Counted from the first letter of the stretch, positions 12,327-21,514 are shown. The stretch is DNA of 28,648 nucleotides from JBFELU01 sp041551965 (GCA_041551965.1 JBFELU010000030.1:1-28648); one strand, 5' to 3'. Made by a program: numbers and translations. Notes: generated from the letters alone by a model not told the origin.

Positions 12327-14480
12327 ATGACCACCGACCACATCACGCTCGACGTCGAAGGCATGACCTGCGCCTCATGTGCGCTCCGCATCGAACGCGT
12401 CCTCTCCAAGCAGGAGGGGGTCGCTTCGGCAGTCGTCAACTTCGCGGGGCAGGAGGCGCGGGTCGAGGTCGCCCCCGGGACCGAGATCTCCAGGTTGGAG
12501 GACGCCGTGGCCCGGCTCGGCTACCGGGTGTCGCCGGTCGCCGCCGGCGAAGAGCGGGAGAGCGTGGTCGAGCGGTATGGCGCCGAGACCCGATACCAGC
12601 TCCGCAATGTGCTGCTGGCGGCAGCGTTCACCATCCCCGCCTTCCTCCTCACCATGTTCGGTCCCGACGAGCGCTGGGCGACGGCGGTGGTCTGGACGTT
12701 GATCACGCCCGTCGAGTTCGTGTTCGGATGGCAGTTCCACCGTGTGGCGGCGATCCGTCTCCGCTCCTTCGGCGCCAACATGGACACGCTGGTGTCGATG
12801 GGAACCTTGGCGGCCTACGGCTATTCGGTGTGGGCCTTCTTCGCCGACCAGCCGGTGTTCTTCGAGACCGCCGGGTGGATCATCACCTTCATCCTCCTGG
12901 GTCGATACTTCGAGGCCCGATCCAAGGGCCGCGCATCACGAGCCATCGCCCGCTTGCTCGAACTCGGCGCCAAGGAGGCCCGGATCCGCAGGGACGGGGT
13001 AGAGATCACCGTGCCGATCGCCGACGTCGTCCCCGGCGATCTCATGGTCGTGAAGCCGGGCGAGAAGATCCCCACCGACGGAAGGATCGTCGAGGGCGGT
13101 TCTTCCTTCGACGAGAGCATGCTGACCGGAGAGTCGATCCCGGTCGGCAAGGGGCCCGGGGACGAGGTCTTCGGCGCCACCCTCAACCAACAGGGCCTGG
13201 TCGTCATCGTCGCCACCCGGGTCGGGGCCGACACCGCCCTCTCCCAGATCATCCGGCTGGTCGAGGAGGCCCAGGCCACCAAGGCCCCGATTCAGCGGCT
13301 CGCCGATAGGATCTCGGGCATCTTCGTGCCGGCCGTGCTGGTGATCGCGGCCGGCACCGTGGCGGTGTGGCTCACCGCCACCGGCGAGATCTCCGAGGCG
13401 ATGCAGGCGGCCGTCGCCGTGCTCATCATTGCCTGCCCCTGCGCCCTCGGTTTGGCCACCCCCACGGCGATCATGGTGGGCGGTGGACGCGGCGCAGAAC
13501 TCGGCGTTCTCTTCAAGAACGCCGACATCTTCGAGCGAACCCGGGCGATCGACATTGTGGTCTTCGACAAGACGGGAACCCTCACCAGGGGAGCCATGAC
13601 GTTGACCGCCGTCGAGGCCGATGACGTCGAGCGGGCCCTGTTTCTGGCCGGATCCCTGGAGGCGGCGAGCGAGCACCCCGTCGGCAAGGCCGTCGCCCTC
13701 GGCGCCGAGGAGCGTGACATCGAACTGGGCACGGTCACCGGCTTCGAGGCCCTCCCCGGTCTCGGCGTGCGGGGAACCGTCGACGGCGTGCAGGTGACGG
13801 TGGGCCGGGAGAAGCTGATGGCAGACACCGGCCTCCTGGTCCCCGATCACTACCGGACCGCGCTCGCCGAGATGGAATCCGCCGGCCAGACCGCTTTCCT
13901 CGCCGGCTGGGAGGGGGAAGTGCGGGCGGCACTCGCCGTCGCCGACACTCTCCGCGACACCTCGGCCGCCACCGTCGATTCACTGCGAGCGCGCCACATC
14001 GACGTCGCCATGATCACGGGGGACAACCGCAGGACTGCCGAGGCCATTGCCGCCCGGGTCGGCATCGATCGGATCCTCGCCGAGGTGCTGCCCGGAGAGA
14101 AGGCGGCGGAGGTCGCCGCACTCCAGGAGAAGGGCGCTGTGGTGGCATTCGTCGGCGACGGCGTCAACGACGCCCCGGCGCTCACTCAGGCTGATCTCGG
14201 GATGGCCGTCGGCTCGGGGACCGATGTGGCCATCGAGGCCGGGGACATCGTGCTCATGTCGGGAGACCCCACCCTCGCCGACACCGCCTTGGGGCTCGCC
14301 TCGGCGACCTTCCGCACGATCCGCCAGAACCTCTTCTGGGCCTTCGCCTACAACACGGCCGCCATCCCCTTGGCGGCCGCCGGGATCCTCAACCCCATGA
14401 TCGCCGCCGCCGCCATGGCACTGTCCAGCGTGTCGGTGGTCACCAACTCCTTGCGGCTCCGCCGCTGGTCTCAGCCGTAG
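12327..14480 (+). CDS. copA: Cu(I)-exporting P1B-type ATPase CopA
   Basis: This 717-residue P-type ATPase pumps Cu(I) out of the cytoplasm. One N-terminal HMA domain carries GMTCASC (C15, C18). Transmembrane helices follow, then the actuator motif MLTGES, and the transmembrane metal site C370-P-C372 (IACPCALGLATPT). The phosphorylation motif is DKTGT with D414, the ATP-binding HP motif is SEHPVGKA, and MITGDN and VGDGVNDAP form the hinge. The C-terminal helix pair has YNTAAIPLAAAG and the MALSSVSVVTNSLRLRR ending with the N and MxxSS residues of the P1B-1 (Cu+/Ag+) group. Length and domain order are normal. It is third gene of the copper operon. Confidence 0.97.
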   Translation: MTTDHITLDVEGMTCASCALRIERVLSKQEGVASAVVNFAGQEARVEVAPGTEISRLEDAVARLGYRVSPVAAGEERESVVERYGAETRYQLRNVLLAAAFTIPAFLLTMFGPDERWATAVVWTLITPVEFVFGWQFHRVAAIRLRSFGANMDTLVSMGTLAAYGYSVWAFFADQPVFFETAGWIITFILLGRYFEARSKGRASRAIARLLELGAKEARIRRDGVEITVPIADVVPGDLMVVKPGEKIPTDGRIVEGGSSFDESMLTGESIPVGKGPGDEVFGATLNQQGLVVIVATRVGADTALSQIIRLVEEAQATKAPIQRLADRISGIFVPAVLVIAAGTVAVWLTATGEISEAMQAAVAVLIIACPCALGLATPTAIMVGGGRGAELGVLFKNADIFERTRAIDIVVFDKTGTLTRGAMTLTAVEADDVERALFLAGSLEAASEHPVGKAVALGAEERDIELGTVTGFEALPGLGVRGTVDGVQVTVGREKLMADTGLLVPDHYRTALAEMESAGQTAFLAGWEGEVRAALAVADTLRDTSAATVDSLRARHIDVAMITGDNRRTAEAIAARVGIDRILAEVLPGEKAAEVAALQEKGAVVAFVGDGVNDAPALTQADLGMAVGSGTDVAIEAGDIVLMSGDPTLADTALGLASATFRTIRQNLFWAFAYNTAAIPLAAAGILNPMIAAAAMALSSVSVVTNSLRLRRWSQP

Positions 14481-14508
14481 TCCCGACCGACGGGCGTTCC
14501 CGCCGCCG

Positions 14509-14528
14509 GCCGCGGCTGATGCCGCGGC
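14509..14528 (+). terminator. Possible terminator hairpin after copA
   Basis: GCCGCGGC-TGAT-GCCGCGGC forms an 8-bp stem with a 4-nt loop, 28 nt after the copA stop. There is no T-run after it, so intrinsic termination is uncertain in this GC-rich genome. It lies just before the candidate -10 (TACCCT 14539-14544) of the next gene. Confidence 0.45.
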
Positions 14529-14555
14529 TCACCGCGGGTACCCTACCGACCGCCC

Positions 14556-15521
14556 ATGACCAGCATCCCGGCGCTCTCTCCGCCTTCTCTTCCCGGCGTG
14601 GCCTGGAGGCCGGCCGCCACCGGCGACGCCCCAGGCCTTGCCGACCTCGCCGCCGCCATCGACGAGGCGGAGGGCCTCGAGTTCGTGGGCGGCCCCGATT
14701 TCTGGGGCTGGTGGCTGGGCCAGCACCGACTCGAGGACGACACCCTGCTCGCCCTCGACCGCGGCGGCCGCGTGCTCGCGGCGACGGGTTCGTGGGTTCA
14801 GGTCACTCCCTCCGGCGCCCGGGCCATCCTCTGGCTCGACGCCCATCCCGAACACCTCGACCTCGACCCCTTCCTGCTTCGGTGGGCGGAGCAGCGGGCC
14901 TGCCGCCAACTCGAAGGCGCCGGGGGATCCCGGGTGATCCGGATCAGCGCCGAGGAGCATCGCAGCCGACGCCGCCGCGTCATCGAGGAGGCAGGGTTTC
15001 GAAACGCCCGCACCTTCGTCGAGATGGAGCGCCCCCTGACGGGCGACATCCCCGACCTTCCGGTCCCCGAGGGACCAACGACCACCACCTGGGAGCCCTC
15101 CCTCGATGAGGCGGCCCGGATCGCCTCGAACGCCGCCTTCGCCGACCACTGGGGCAGCCTTCCCATGGACCCCGACACCTGGGCGTCGATGGTCCTCGAC
15201 GAGGACACGATGCGTCGTGGCCTGTCCTTCCTGGCGGTCGTCGCCGACGAGGTCGTGGCCATGTCGCTGGCATCGGTCGACGTCGAGGAGGATCCCGATT
15301 GTCTCTGGATCGACCGGGTCGCCGTCGTACCTTCGTGGCGGCGCCGCGGCCTCGCCTCGGCGCTCGTGGCCCGGAGCCTTCGTGCCGGAGCGGATGCCGG
15401 ACTGGGCAAGGCCCGGCTCGGGGTCGACGAGGAGAACGGGTGGGATGCCCCGGCGCTGTACCGCCGGCTCGGATTCGATGTCACCAAGCGCTCGGTGACC
15501 TATCTCAAGGAGTTGTCGTGA
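14556..15521 (+). CDS. Tandem GNAT N-acetyltransferase (MshD-like)
   Basis: This 321-residue protein has two GNAT modules, as in mycothiol synthase MshD. The N-terminal half (about 15-165) is degenerate, with LAATGSWVQV and a helix around the arginine-rich SRRRRVIEEAGFRNA. The C-terminal half (about 175-321) is the active-looking module: FLAVVADEVVAMSLASVD, then WIDRVAVVPSWRRRGLASALVARSL, whose RRRGLA is the acetyl-CoA pyrophosphate loop, and ALYRRLGFDVTKRSVTYLKEL. The start is ATG 14556, with TACCCT 11 nt upstream and no clear Shine-Dalgarno. The stop overlaps the GTG of the downstream lipoprotein gene. The size and tandem layout suggest MshD, but other substrates are equally possible. Confidence 0.85.
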   Translation: MTSIPALSPPSLPGVAWRPAATGDAPGLADLAAAIDEAEGLEFVGGPDFWGWWLGQHRLEDDTLLALDRGGRVLAATGSWVQVTPSGARAILWLDAHPEHLDLDPFLLRWAEQRACRQLEGAGGSRVIRISAEEHRSRRRRVIEEAGFRNARTFVEMERPLTGDIPDLPVPEGPTTTTWEPSLDEAARIASNAAFADHWGSLPMDPDTWASMVLDEDTMRRGLSFLAVVADEVVAMSLASVDVEEDPDCLWIDRVAVVPSWRRRGLASALVARSLRAGADAGLGKARLGVDEENGWDAPALYRRLGFDVTKRSVTYLKELS

Positions 15522-16915
15522 GATGGACCATCGGTCTCGCGTTGCTGGTCCTGACGGCGGCGTGCTCCGGGGGCGGCACGGCCCCCACCGGCTCGACCCC
15601 CGCCCCGGCCACCACCGTTGCCACGACGCAGCCGACCCCGGCGTCGGCTCCCGGGCTGCCGGTTCCTCGGGCGTCGCTGCTGGCGGCCATCGTGCTCTTC
15701 CCCGGCGAGCTTCCGGAGCCCTATGCCGACCTTCCTTTCGACGAGATCGAGAGCGGCTATCGACCCGCCGGCGCCGACCTCGCCCACGCCCTGGACCCGG
15801 AGGATGAAGCCGACGACATCGTCCGCTTCGGGTTCCTGGCCGACCTGACCACCGCCTACGGCGGCGTCGACCGTCTCTCGATCGCCACCGAGGCGGTCGA
15901 GTTCGCCACCGTCGAGGGTGCCGGCGGATACATCGCCGACTGGGTGGATGACCTCGCCCGGAGCAGCGAGGACACCGCCCCAGGATCCATCGGCCTCAGC
16001 GAGTTCACGTCCTCTCCGATCGAGTCGCTCGGAGACGAGGCGGTCAGGGTGGACTACGTCACCACGTTTCGCATCGCCAACGGCGACGACCGCTCCGTTC
16101 CCGGATCGGCGGTTGCGATCCGGGCCGACCGAATCGTGGCCTGGGTGTGGGCGTCGGGCGAAGGTGCCCCGGAGGCGATCGACGATCTCGACGACCTGGT
16201 CGGCGCCAGGCTCACCGCCGCCGTCGCCGGGTCCCTGGCCGGCCGTGATCCCGGTCTTCTCGACCTGGCCGATCCGCCGACCGCAGTCCTGAATTCGTTC
16301 ACGTTCGAGTACCGCTACGGGTTGGAGGCCGCCGAGGGATCGTTCGCGGTGCACATCCAGGGCATCTTCGTCGCCCCCGACAGGACCGAGTGCCGGATCG
16401 AGTCGGTCGCCCCCGGCTCGGAACCCACCACATCGTCGGTCGTGGCAACCGGGACCACGGTGTGGATCGGAGGCCGAACCGGCTACATCGAGACCCCGCT
16501 GCGCGACCCGGCGGCGCTGAGCGCGCTTGCTTCCTGTCCCGGCCACCCTCTCTTCTGGGAAATCACCAGGTTCCACCGCCTCCCGACCTCGGGGGCGGAG
16601 CCCGGGGTGATCCGCGACATCGACGTGTTTGCCGTCGATCTCGCCGGCGATCCCGAGGCCCTGGCCTCCCTGGGTTACCTCCCCGAAGAAGCGGCCCTGT
16701 TCACGCGCTATGAGATCGCGGTCGCCGCCGAAGGTGGATGGCTCGTCGAACTCCACACCGAGCGGGAGACCGATCTCCCCACCGCCATGCTCTCATTTGG
16801 GATCCCCTCGGCCGACGTCCATCCCGGTGTGCCGGCCACCGTCTACGACGCCCTGATCATCGGGCACCCCAACGACCCGGCCCTCCGGGTCGAGTCGCCG
16901 TTGCCGGCGGGATAG
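15518..16915 (+). CDS. Secreted lipoprotein of unknown function
   Basis: I do not recognise a family for this 465-residue protein. It has a clear lipoprotein signal: WTIGLALLVLTAAC with the lipobox LTAAC, making C16 the lipidated residue. A low-complexity Thr/Pro/Ala linker of about 30 residues follows, and then an acidic extracytoplasmic domain without further membrane segments. Two internal cysteines (C in RTECRIES and C in LASCPGHP) may form a disulfide. The start is GTG 15518, overlapping the GNAT stop as GTGA and preceded by AAGGAG with 5-nt spacing. Starts further upstream in this frame would run inside the GNAT gene and would not place the signal peptide at the N-terminus. Coupling to the acetyltransferase gene suggests coexpression only. 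Confidence 0.88.
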   Translation: MRWTIGLALLVLTAACSGGGTAPTGSTPAPATTVATTQPTPASAPGLPVPRASLLAAIVLFPGELPEPYADLPFDEIESGYRPAGADLAHALDPEDEADDIVRFGFLADLTTAYGGVDRLSIATEAVEFATVEGAGGYIADWVDDLARSSEDTAPGSIGLSEFTSSPIESLGDEAVRVDYVTTFRIANGDDRSVPGSAVAIRADRIVAWVWASGEGAPEAIDDLDDLVGARLTAAVAGSLAGRDPGLLDLADPPTAVLNSFTFEYRYGLEAAEGSFAVHIQGIFVAPDRTECRIESVAPGSEPTTSSVVATGTTVWIGGRTGYIETPLRDPAALSALASCPGHPLFWEITRFHRLPTSGAEPGVIRDIDVFAVDLAGDPEALASLGYLPEEAALFTRYEIAVAAEGGWLVELHTERETDLPTAMLSFGIPSADVHPGVPATVYDALIIGHPNDPALRVESPLPAG

Positions 16916-17090
16916 CGCCCTCGCCCGGCGAGGTGGCGCAAGCTGCGGACGTCCGCCGCCCACCGGGCATGGATGACCTCCATCACGAAGCATGATCGCC
17001 CACGTCGACCTCGACCCTCGGCCTCGCGTTCATCCCACGACGTCCACTCCGCTTCGCAGGGTCCTTCGCCCCATGAGGTAGAAAGAAGAG
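16916..17090. other. Intergenic gap, 175 nt
   Basis: I see no supported gene here. CCTCG (16919-16923) and CGAGG (16929-16933) form a short hairpin just after the lipoprotein stop, which may help end its transcript. The purine-rich stretch GTAGAAAGAAGAG right before 17091 serves as the ribosome-binding region of the next gene. Confidence 0.4.
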
Positions 17091-17852
17091 GTGCAAGGAC
17101 CGCTGATGTTCGCCCGGTATGCCTACCCACCCAACGAGCGCGGCTATTGCGGTCCCGCCGACAGCAGGGCCCTTCTGGAGTACGGGGCCTCCGGCGTCGT
17201 GGATCCCGGCATCGCCGACCTCGCCCGCGGTTTCAACGGGGCCTGGCCCTACCTCGAACTCATTGCGATGGAGACCGGGATCGGCGATCCGCTCGACGAG
17301 AGGGTGGTCGAGGCGTATTGGATCGGCAACGATCTCCTGGCCGGTCTCGACGTCGCCGCCCTCGGCAACTCCCTCCGGGAACGGTTCCGGCCCCGGGCCG
17401 GCCGATCATGGGACTTCCTCGCAGAAGCCATCCCGGAGCGGGTCCTCCCTCACCACTCCTTCCACGTCTTCGGGGTCTACCCGTGGGTCGGGCTCCTGGG
17501 CGACGACCGGGGCGACACCCCGCTCCAGATCCTCGACCGGTGCCGCATCCGGTGGGGAAAGGTGGTGACCGCCACCGCAGATCGGGTCGTGGTCCGAAGC
17601 CGCCCCCTGGTCTGGGACGGGAAGAGCCTCTCGCTGGGTCCCGAGCGGGAAGAAACCGCCGTTGCCGCCATCGACGGCTACGGATTCGTGGAAGCGCTGC
17701 AGCCCGGCGAGTGGGTAGCGCTCCATTGGGATTGGGTGTGCGACCGCATCGACCGCCGCCGACTCGACAACCTCCGGCGCTACACCGCCCACCACCTCGA
17801 CATCACCAACCACCGGCTGGCCCATCCGGGTCCGGCGATCACCCTAGGTTGA
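17091..17852 (+). CDS. DUF6390 family protein
   Basis: This 253-residue cytoplasmic protein matches my recollection of the actinobacterial DUF6390 family. Highly typical blocks are FARYAYPPNERGYCGPADS (about residues 7-25), FNGAWPYLELIA, VVEAYWIGNDLL, the His-rich PHHSFHVFGVYPWVGLLG, LDRCRIRWGKV and WVALHWDWVCDRI. No reaction is established. As I recall, relatives often lie near [NiFe]-hydrogenase maturation genes, which are not visible here, although a Co/Ni importer is present 11.5 kb away. Starts at GTG 17091 (after AAGAAGAG) and ATG 17106 (after AAGGA) are both possible; the longer one keeps a residue pattern before FARYAY that fits the family. The 3' end overlaps the convergent ABC gene by 9 nt. 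Confidence 0.78.
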   Translation: MQGPLMFARYAYPPNERGYCGPADSRALLEYGASGVVDPGIADLARGFNGAWPYLELIAMETGIGDPLDERVVEAYWIGNDLLAGLDVAALGNSLRERFRPRAGRSWDFLAEAIPERVLPHHSFHVFGVYPWVGLLGDDRGDTPLQILDRCRIRWGKVVTATADRVVVRSRPLVWDGKSLSLGPEREETAVAAIDGYGFVEALQPGEWVALHWDWVCDRIDRRRLDNLRRYTAHHLDITNHRLAHPGPAITLG

Positions 17853-18875
17853 CGAGGGGACCGGCCAGGCACGCTCGACGCGAACCTCGACCCGCTCACC
17901 GATGCGCCACTCCACCGGGCCGACCCGGCGCATCTCGACCGGCCCGTCGCCCGTCTCGAGCCGATAGTCGGTGTGCGATCCCCGGTACCAGGCGCCCGTC
18001 ACCGTCGCCGATACCCCTACTCCGGGGACGATCCAATCGGGGCGAATCACCACGTCGACGGACCCGCCGGGGACACCCTCATCGACGGGCATGGTGACGC
18101 CGAGGACTTCGAGGAATCCGTCTGCCACCACACCCGGAACCGACCAGGCGGGACCGGTGAGACGGGCCGACCACAGGTCGGCCGGGCGTTCGTAGATCTC
18201 ATTGGGGGTGCCCAACTGGATCACCCGTCCGTCCCGCAGCAGCAGGACCCGGTCGGCCACCGCCAGCGCTTCCGCGGCATCGTGCGTCGCATAGAGGGCT
18301 GCCGCGCCGGAGGCCCGCCTCCGCTCCACCAGCTCCTGCTGCAACGCGGCCCGCAGCGCGCTGTCGAGATGGGCAGTCGGCTCATCGAACAGATAGAGCT
18401 GGGGCCGGCGGGCCAATGCCCGGGCGAGTCCGATCCGCTGCTGCTGGCCGCCCGACATCTCCGCGGGCTTGCGATGGGCCAGATCCGCCACACCCACGAG
18501 ATCGAGGAGCCTCGCCGCTTCCCGACGAGCCTCCAACCTCCCCATGCCCCCTCGACGGAGTGGATAGGCGACGATCTCGAGAGCGGGGAGATGAGGCCAC
18601 AATGCGTAGTTCTGGAAGACCATGCCGACGGCCCGCCGTTCGGGTGGGAGGCTGAACGCCGAATCGGCCACCGCGGCGCCGTCGAGTCGAATCGTCCCGG
18701 CGGAAGGAGACACGAACCCCGCCACCGCATAGAGCAAGGTCGTCTTCCCCGACCCCGACGGACCCAGCACGGCAACCGCCTCCCCCGGCCCGACCTCCAC
18801 CGAGACGTCGTGCAGGATGCGAGTCGACCCGTAGTGGACCTCCAGTCGGCTCACGGAGAGGGCCGGTGTGCTCAT
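17844..18875 (-). CDS. ABC transporter ATP-binding protein (FbpC/PotA type)
   Basis: This 343-residue importer ATPase has Walker A GPSGSGKTT (residues 38-46), Q-loop VGMVFQNYALWPHL, signature MSGGQQQR, Walker B LYLFDEPTAHLD and H-loop YATHD. The C-terminal third is a TOBE-like domain (VVIRPDWIVPG..., VTGAWYRGSHTDYRLETG) typical of Fe(III), spermidine and phosphonate importers. It starts at ATG 18875, 4 nt after the permease stop, as last gene of the binding-protein/permease/ATPase operon. Fe(III) is the usual substrate for this gene set, but 2-aminoethylphosphonate or polyamine transport cannot be ruled out. Confidence 0.9.
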   Translation of the reverse strand: MSTPALSVSRLEVHYGSTRILHDVSVEVGPGEAVAVLGPSGSGKTTLLYAVAGFVSPSAGTIRLDGAAVADSAFSLPPERRAVGMVFQNYALWPHLPALEIVAYPLRRGGMGRLEARREAARLLDLVGVADLAHRKPAEMSGGQQQRIGLARALARRPQLYLFDEPTAHLDSALRAALQQELVERRRASGAAALYATHDAAEALAVADRVLLLRDGRVIQLGTPNEIYERPADLWSARLTGPAWSVPGVVADGFLEVLGVTMPVDEGVPGGSVDVVIRPDWIVPGVGVSATVTGAWYRGSHTDYRLETGDGPVEMRRVGPVEWRIGERVEVRVERAWPVPSST

Positions 18876-18879
18876 CGGC

Positions 18880-20475
18880 TCACCGTACCCAAACCCGGCG
18901 CACGGCCACCAGTATCGCTGCTGCGGCCAGCACCACGCCGGTGAGCGTCACGGCCATGGCTGCCGTCACCGTGACGTCCCCGAGTTGCCGGAGATTGAGG
19001 ATCACCACGGCGAGCGTCTCACTCCCCGGTCCGTAGAGGAGTACCGACATGGTCAACTCGTGGAAGGCAAAGAGGAAGACCATCACGAGACCTGCAACCA
19101 CCGCGGGAAGCAACAGCGGCACGGTGATCGTCCGCAGCATGGTGAGCGGGCTCGCCCCCGAGGCGCGCGCGGCCCGATAGAGGTCGGGGGGCACGTTGTC
19201 CAACGAACCGGCGATCGGGCGATGGCCCAGCGCCCAGAACTTGGCGAGGTAGGCGATCAGGATGATCGTCAAGGTGTCCCGGAACGGATTGCCGTAGGCG
19301 AGCAGGACCGCCACCGCCAGGGCCGATCCGGGTACGGCGAACGTGAGGACCACCCCCGTGCCCATACCCTGCCAACGTCGACCCAGCGCGGCCACAGCTC
19401 CACCGAGTACCACCGCCAGCAATGCAGCCGCAGTCGCGAGCAACAGGCTGTTGGTGAAGGCCGCTCCGGCACCGTCGAGGGCCTCGCGGAAGTTTCCCAA
19501 GGTCCAGTTCGACGGTGTTCTCGGCAGGCCGACCGCCTTGGTGAGCGCCGTGAGCAAGAGCGCCAGCAGCGGAACCAGGCTCGTCAGCGTCACGTAGACG
19601 GCGAGAGACCCCATCGCCGAACGAGCCACCCCGGAACGGACGGCCGAGCCCTGCGGGCTCCCCGGTCGAACGGCAATCCCGCGAAGCCACGAAGCGGTGT
19701 CGCTCGATGCCACCACGATCAGCGTCAACACCACCAGGCCGGCCGCCAGGCTCAGCACCCGGGTGAAGGCCACCGGATCGGCCGAAAGAGCCAGGTCCCG
19801 GTAGATGTGGGTGGTCATCGTGCCGAACCCCGCCGGTGATCCCAGGAGCACGGGGACACCGAACGAGTTCACCGCGACCACGAACACGATGCCCGCAGCC
19901 GAAACGACGGCGGGCCGCAGCAGCGGCAAGGTGACCGTACGAAATGCGACGATCGCCGAGGCCCCCGATGCCCGAGCGGCTCGCTCGAAGTCGGGATCCG
20001 TTCGCGACGCCAACCCGGCTGCGATGACCAGGTAGGCGAGCGGTGCCGCATTCACCGTGATCACGATCACCACCCCGAAGCCCCCGAACAGTCCCGGAAG
20101 GGAGACGCCGAGCCAGTCGTCGACGAGACCGGCCGGTCCGTAGGCCTCGGCCCAGCCCAAGGCCGACACGAAAGGGGGAATGACCAACGGCAGCAGCATC
20201 CCCAGCCGCATCCAGCCGGGACGTGCGGCACGCTCCGTGATCAGGGCCGCACCGGTGGCAATGCCGACCGACAGCACCGTGACGGCCCCACCGACGAGGA
20301 GCGTGTTGCCGACGGCACCGGCGGTCCCGCCGCTCGAGAGAGCCTCGCCGATAGCGCTCCAACCTTCCTCCGCCGCGGCCCGCACCAACTCGACGAGTGG
20401 ATAGCCGACCAGCAGACCGAAGACGACGGCCATGAAGGCCACGCCGAGTGCGGGCCGGAGACGTGAGGCGCTCAC
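18880..20475 (-). CDS. ABC transporter permease, fused double-domain (FbpB type)
   Basis: This 531-residue permease contains two BPD_transp_1 domains in one chain, the FbpB arrangement. Each half has about six helices and an EAA-type loop that contacts the ATPase: FERAARASGASAIVAFRTVTLPLL (about residues 163-186) and LYRAARASGASPLTMLRTITVPLL near residue 440. The near-identical AARASGAS cores show the internal duplication. The GTG start at 20475 overlaps the binding-protein stop (GTGA). No metal site is visible, as expected for a permease. Confidence 0.92.
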   Translation of the reverse strand: MSASRLRPALGVAFMAVVFGLLVGYPLVELVRAAAEEGWSAIGEALSSGGTAGAVGNTLLVGGAVTVLSVGIATGAALITERAARPGWMRLGMLLPLVIPPFVSALGWAEAYGPAGLVDDWLGVSLPGLFGGFGVVIVITVNAAPLAYLVIAAGLASRTDPDFERAARASGASAIVAFRTVTLPLLRPAVVSAAGIVFVVAVNSFGVPVLLGSPAGFGTMTTHIYRDLALSADPVAFTRVLSLAAGLVVLTLIVVASSDTASWLRGIAVRPGSPQGSAVRSGVARSAMGSLAVYVTLTSLVPLLALLLTALTKAVGLPRTPSNWTLGNFREALDGAGAAFTNSLLLATAAALLAVVLGGAVAALGRRWQGMGTGVVLTFAVPGSALAVAVLLAYGNPFRDTLTIILIAYLAKFWALGHRPIAGSLDNVPPDLYRAARASGASPLTMLRTITVPLLLPAVVAGLVMVFLFAFHELTMSVLLYGPGSETLAVVILNLRQLGDVTVTAAMAVTLTGVVLAAAAILVAVRRVWVR

Positions 20476-21428
20476 CCCCCGAAGTATCGTCGGTACTCCT
20501 CGAGCAACTCGTCGCGCCGGTCGACGACCTCAGGCCAATCGGGAGCGACCGTCGGCCCTCCATGCGGCCATGTCACGTCGTCTCGAATGGGCTGCCAACC
20601 CGTCGCGGCGATCGCCTCTTGCGCCTCGACCGTGAGCACGAACTCGACGAAGTCGCGGGCCGCCGCCCCGGAGCCCGTCACGACCGCGATCGGGCTGTAG
20701 ACGGCGACGCCACCGGGATCGGGACTGGCGATCGCGATCGGTGAGCCGTCGGCGATCGCATTGCGGGCGGAGGACGCCAGCGTCATTCCGGCTGCAAACC
20801 GGCCCTCCGCCACGCCCGTGACGACCTCTCCGGGTGACGACACCTGAACGGCGCCGTTGGCCGCCAACGCTTCGTACCACCCGAATCCGAAGTCGGGTGC
20901 GAGCGCGAAGTAGCCCAGCGCCCCGAGTGCCGATCCGGCGAACCCGGGGTCGGGGACGGCAACCCCACCTGCATACGCAGGCCCGGTGAGATCGTGCCAG
21001 CTCTCGGGAGCCGGCACGTCGACGTGATGCACCGCCACGATCGTCAGCAGCCTGGTACCCCAGAACATCTCCTCCCGGTACTCCTCCGGGACGGCGGCCG
21101 CTCCCTCCGGCTCCCATGCCGCCAGGAGACCCTGCTCGGCGTACTGCTGCATCGACAAGGGATCGGTGAGCCACAGCACGTCGGCCCGGACACCGCCTTC
21201 CCGTTCTTCGGCTGCGATCCGGGCCGTCAGCTCGCCCGTGGGCGCTCGGAAGACCTCGACGGCGACGCCGGGGTTGCGCTCGGTGAATCCGGCGACCACG
21301 GCATCGACGGTCCCCTGCGTCACCGACGTGTACAGACGCAGGGAAGCGTCGGCGTCGTCACCACCACCACAAGCCGAGGCCACGAGCACGACTGCCGACA
21401 GCGCAAGTCGAAGACGCGGCACGTTCAC
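20472..21428 (-). CDS. ABC transporter substrate-binding lipoprotein (FbpA-like)
   Basis: This 318-residue extracytoplasmic binding protein has a lipoprotein signal ending in VASAC (C20). The mature start SLRLYTSVTQGTVDAVVAGFTERNPGVAVEVFRAPTGELTARI is the class of bacterial extracellular solute-binding proteins that includes FbpA/FutA and 2-aminoethylphosphonate-binding proteins. The hinge block LTIVAVHHVDVPAPESWHDLTGPAYAGGVAVPDP and the ending DDVTWPHGG..PDWPEVVDRRDELLEEY fit. The adjacent tyrosine pair used for iron in FbpA is not obvious, so Fe(III) specificity is uncertain. Start GTG 21428 with CCGGAG upstream. It heads the three-gene operon, divergent from the PAC2 gene with 86 nt between. 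Confidence 0.88.
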   Translation of the reverse strand: MNVPRLRLALSAVVLVASACGGGDDADASLRLYTSVTQGTVDAVVAGFTERNPGVAVEVFRAPTGELTARIAAEEREGGVRADVLWLTDPLSMQQYAEQGLLAAWEPEGAAAVPEEYREEMFWGTRLLTIVAVHHVDVPAPESWHDLTGPAYAGGVAVPDPGFAGSALGALGYFALAPDFGFGWYEALAANGAVQVSSPGEVVTGVAEGRFAAGMTLASSARNAIADGSPIAIASPDPGGVAVYSPIAVVTGSGAAARDFVEFVLTVEAQEAIAATGWQPIRDDVTWPHGGPTVAPDWPEVVDRRDELLEEYRRYFGG

Positions 21429-21501
21429 CCTCCGGTCGACGGCCCCACAAGCTAGTTCGCTGCGCCGGCTCTCGCCCCGACCCGTGACGGGGACGCGCCA
21501 C

Positions 21502-21507
21502 TACCCT
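21502..21507 (+). promoter_or_regulatory. Candidate -10 element (TACCCT) of the PAC2 gene
   Basis: TACCCT is 7 nt before ATG 21515 and no Shine-Dalgarno is seen, consistent with a leaderless transcript. No strong -35 is apparent. Confidence 0.4.
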
Positions 21508-21514
21508 GCCACCC

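Noticed and set aside
16843..17130. 95-residue minus-strand open frame across the 16916-17090 gap
   Set aside because: It overlaps both flanking genes in antisense, lacks a ribosome-binding site and resembles no family.
19019..20563. 514-residue open frame on the minus strand
   Set aside because: It is a frame-shifted shadow of the FbpB-type permease, rich in Arg and Gly and without hydrophobic helices.
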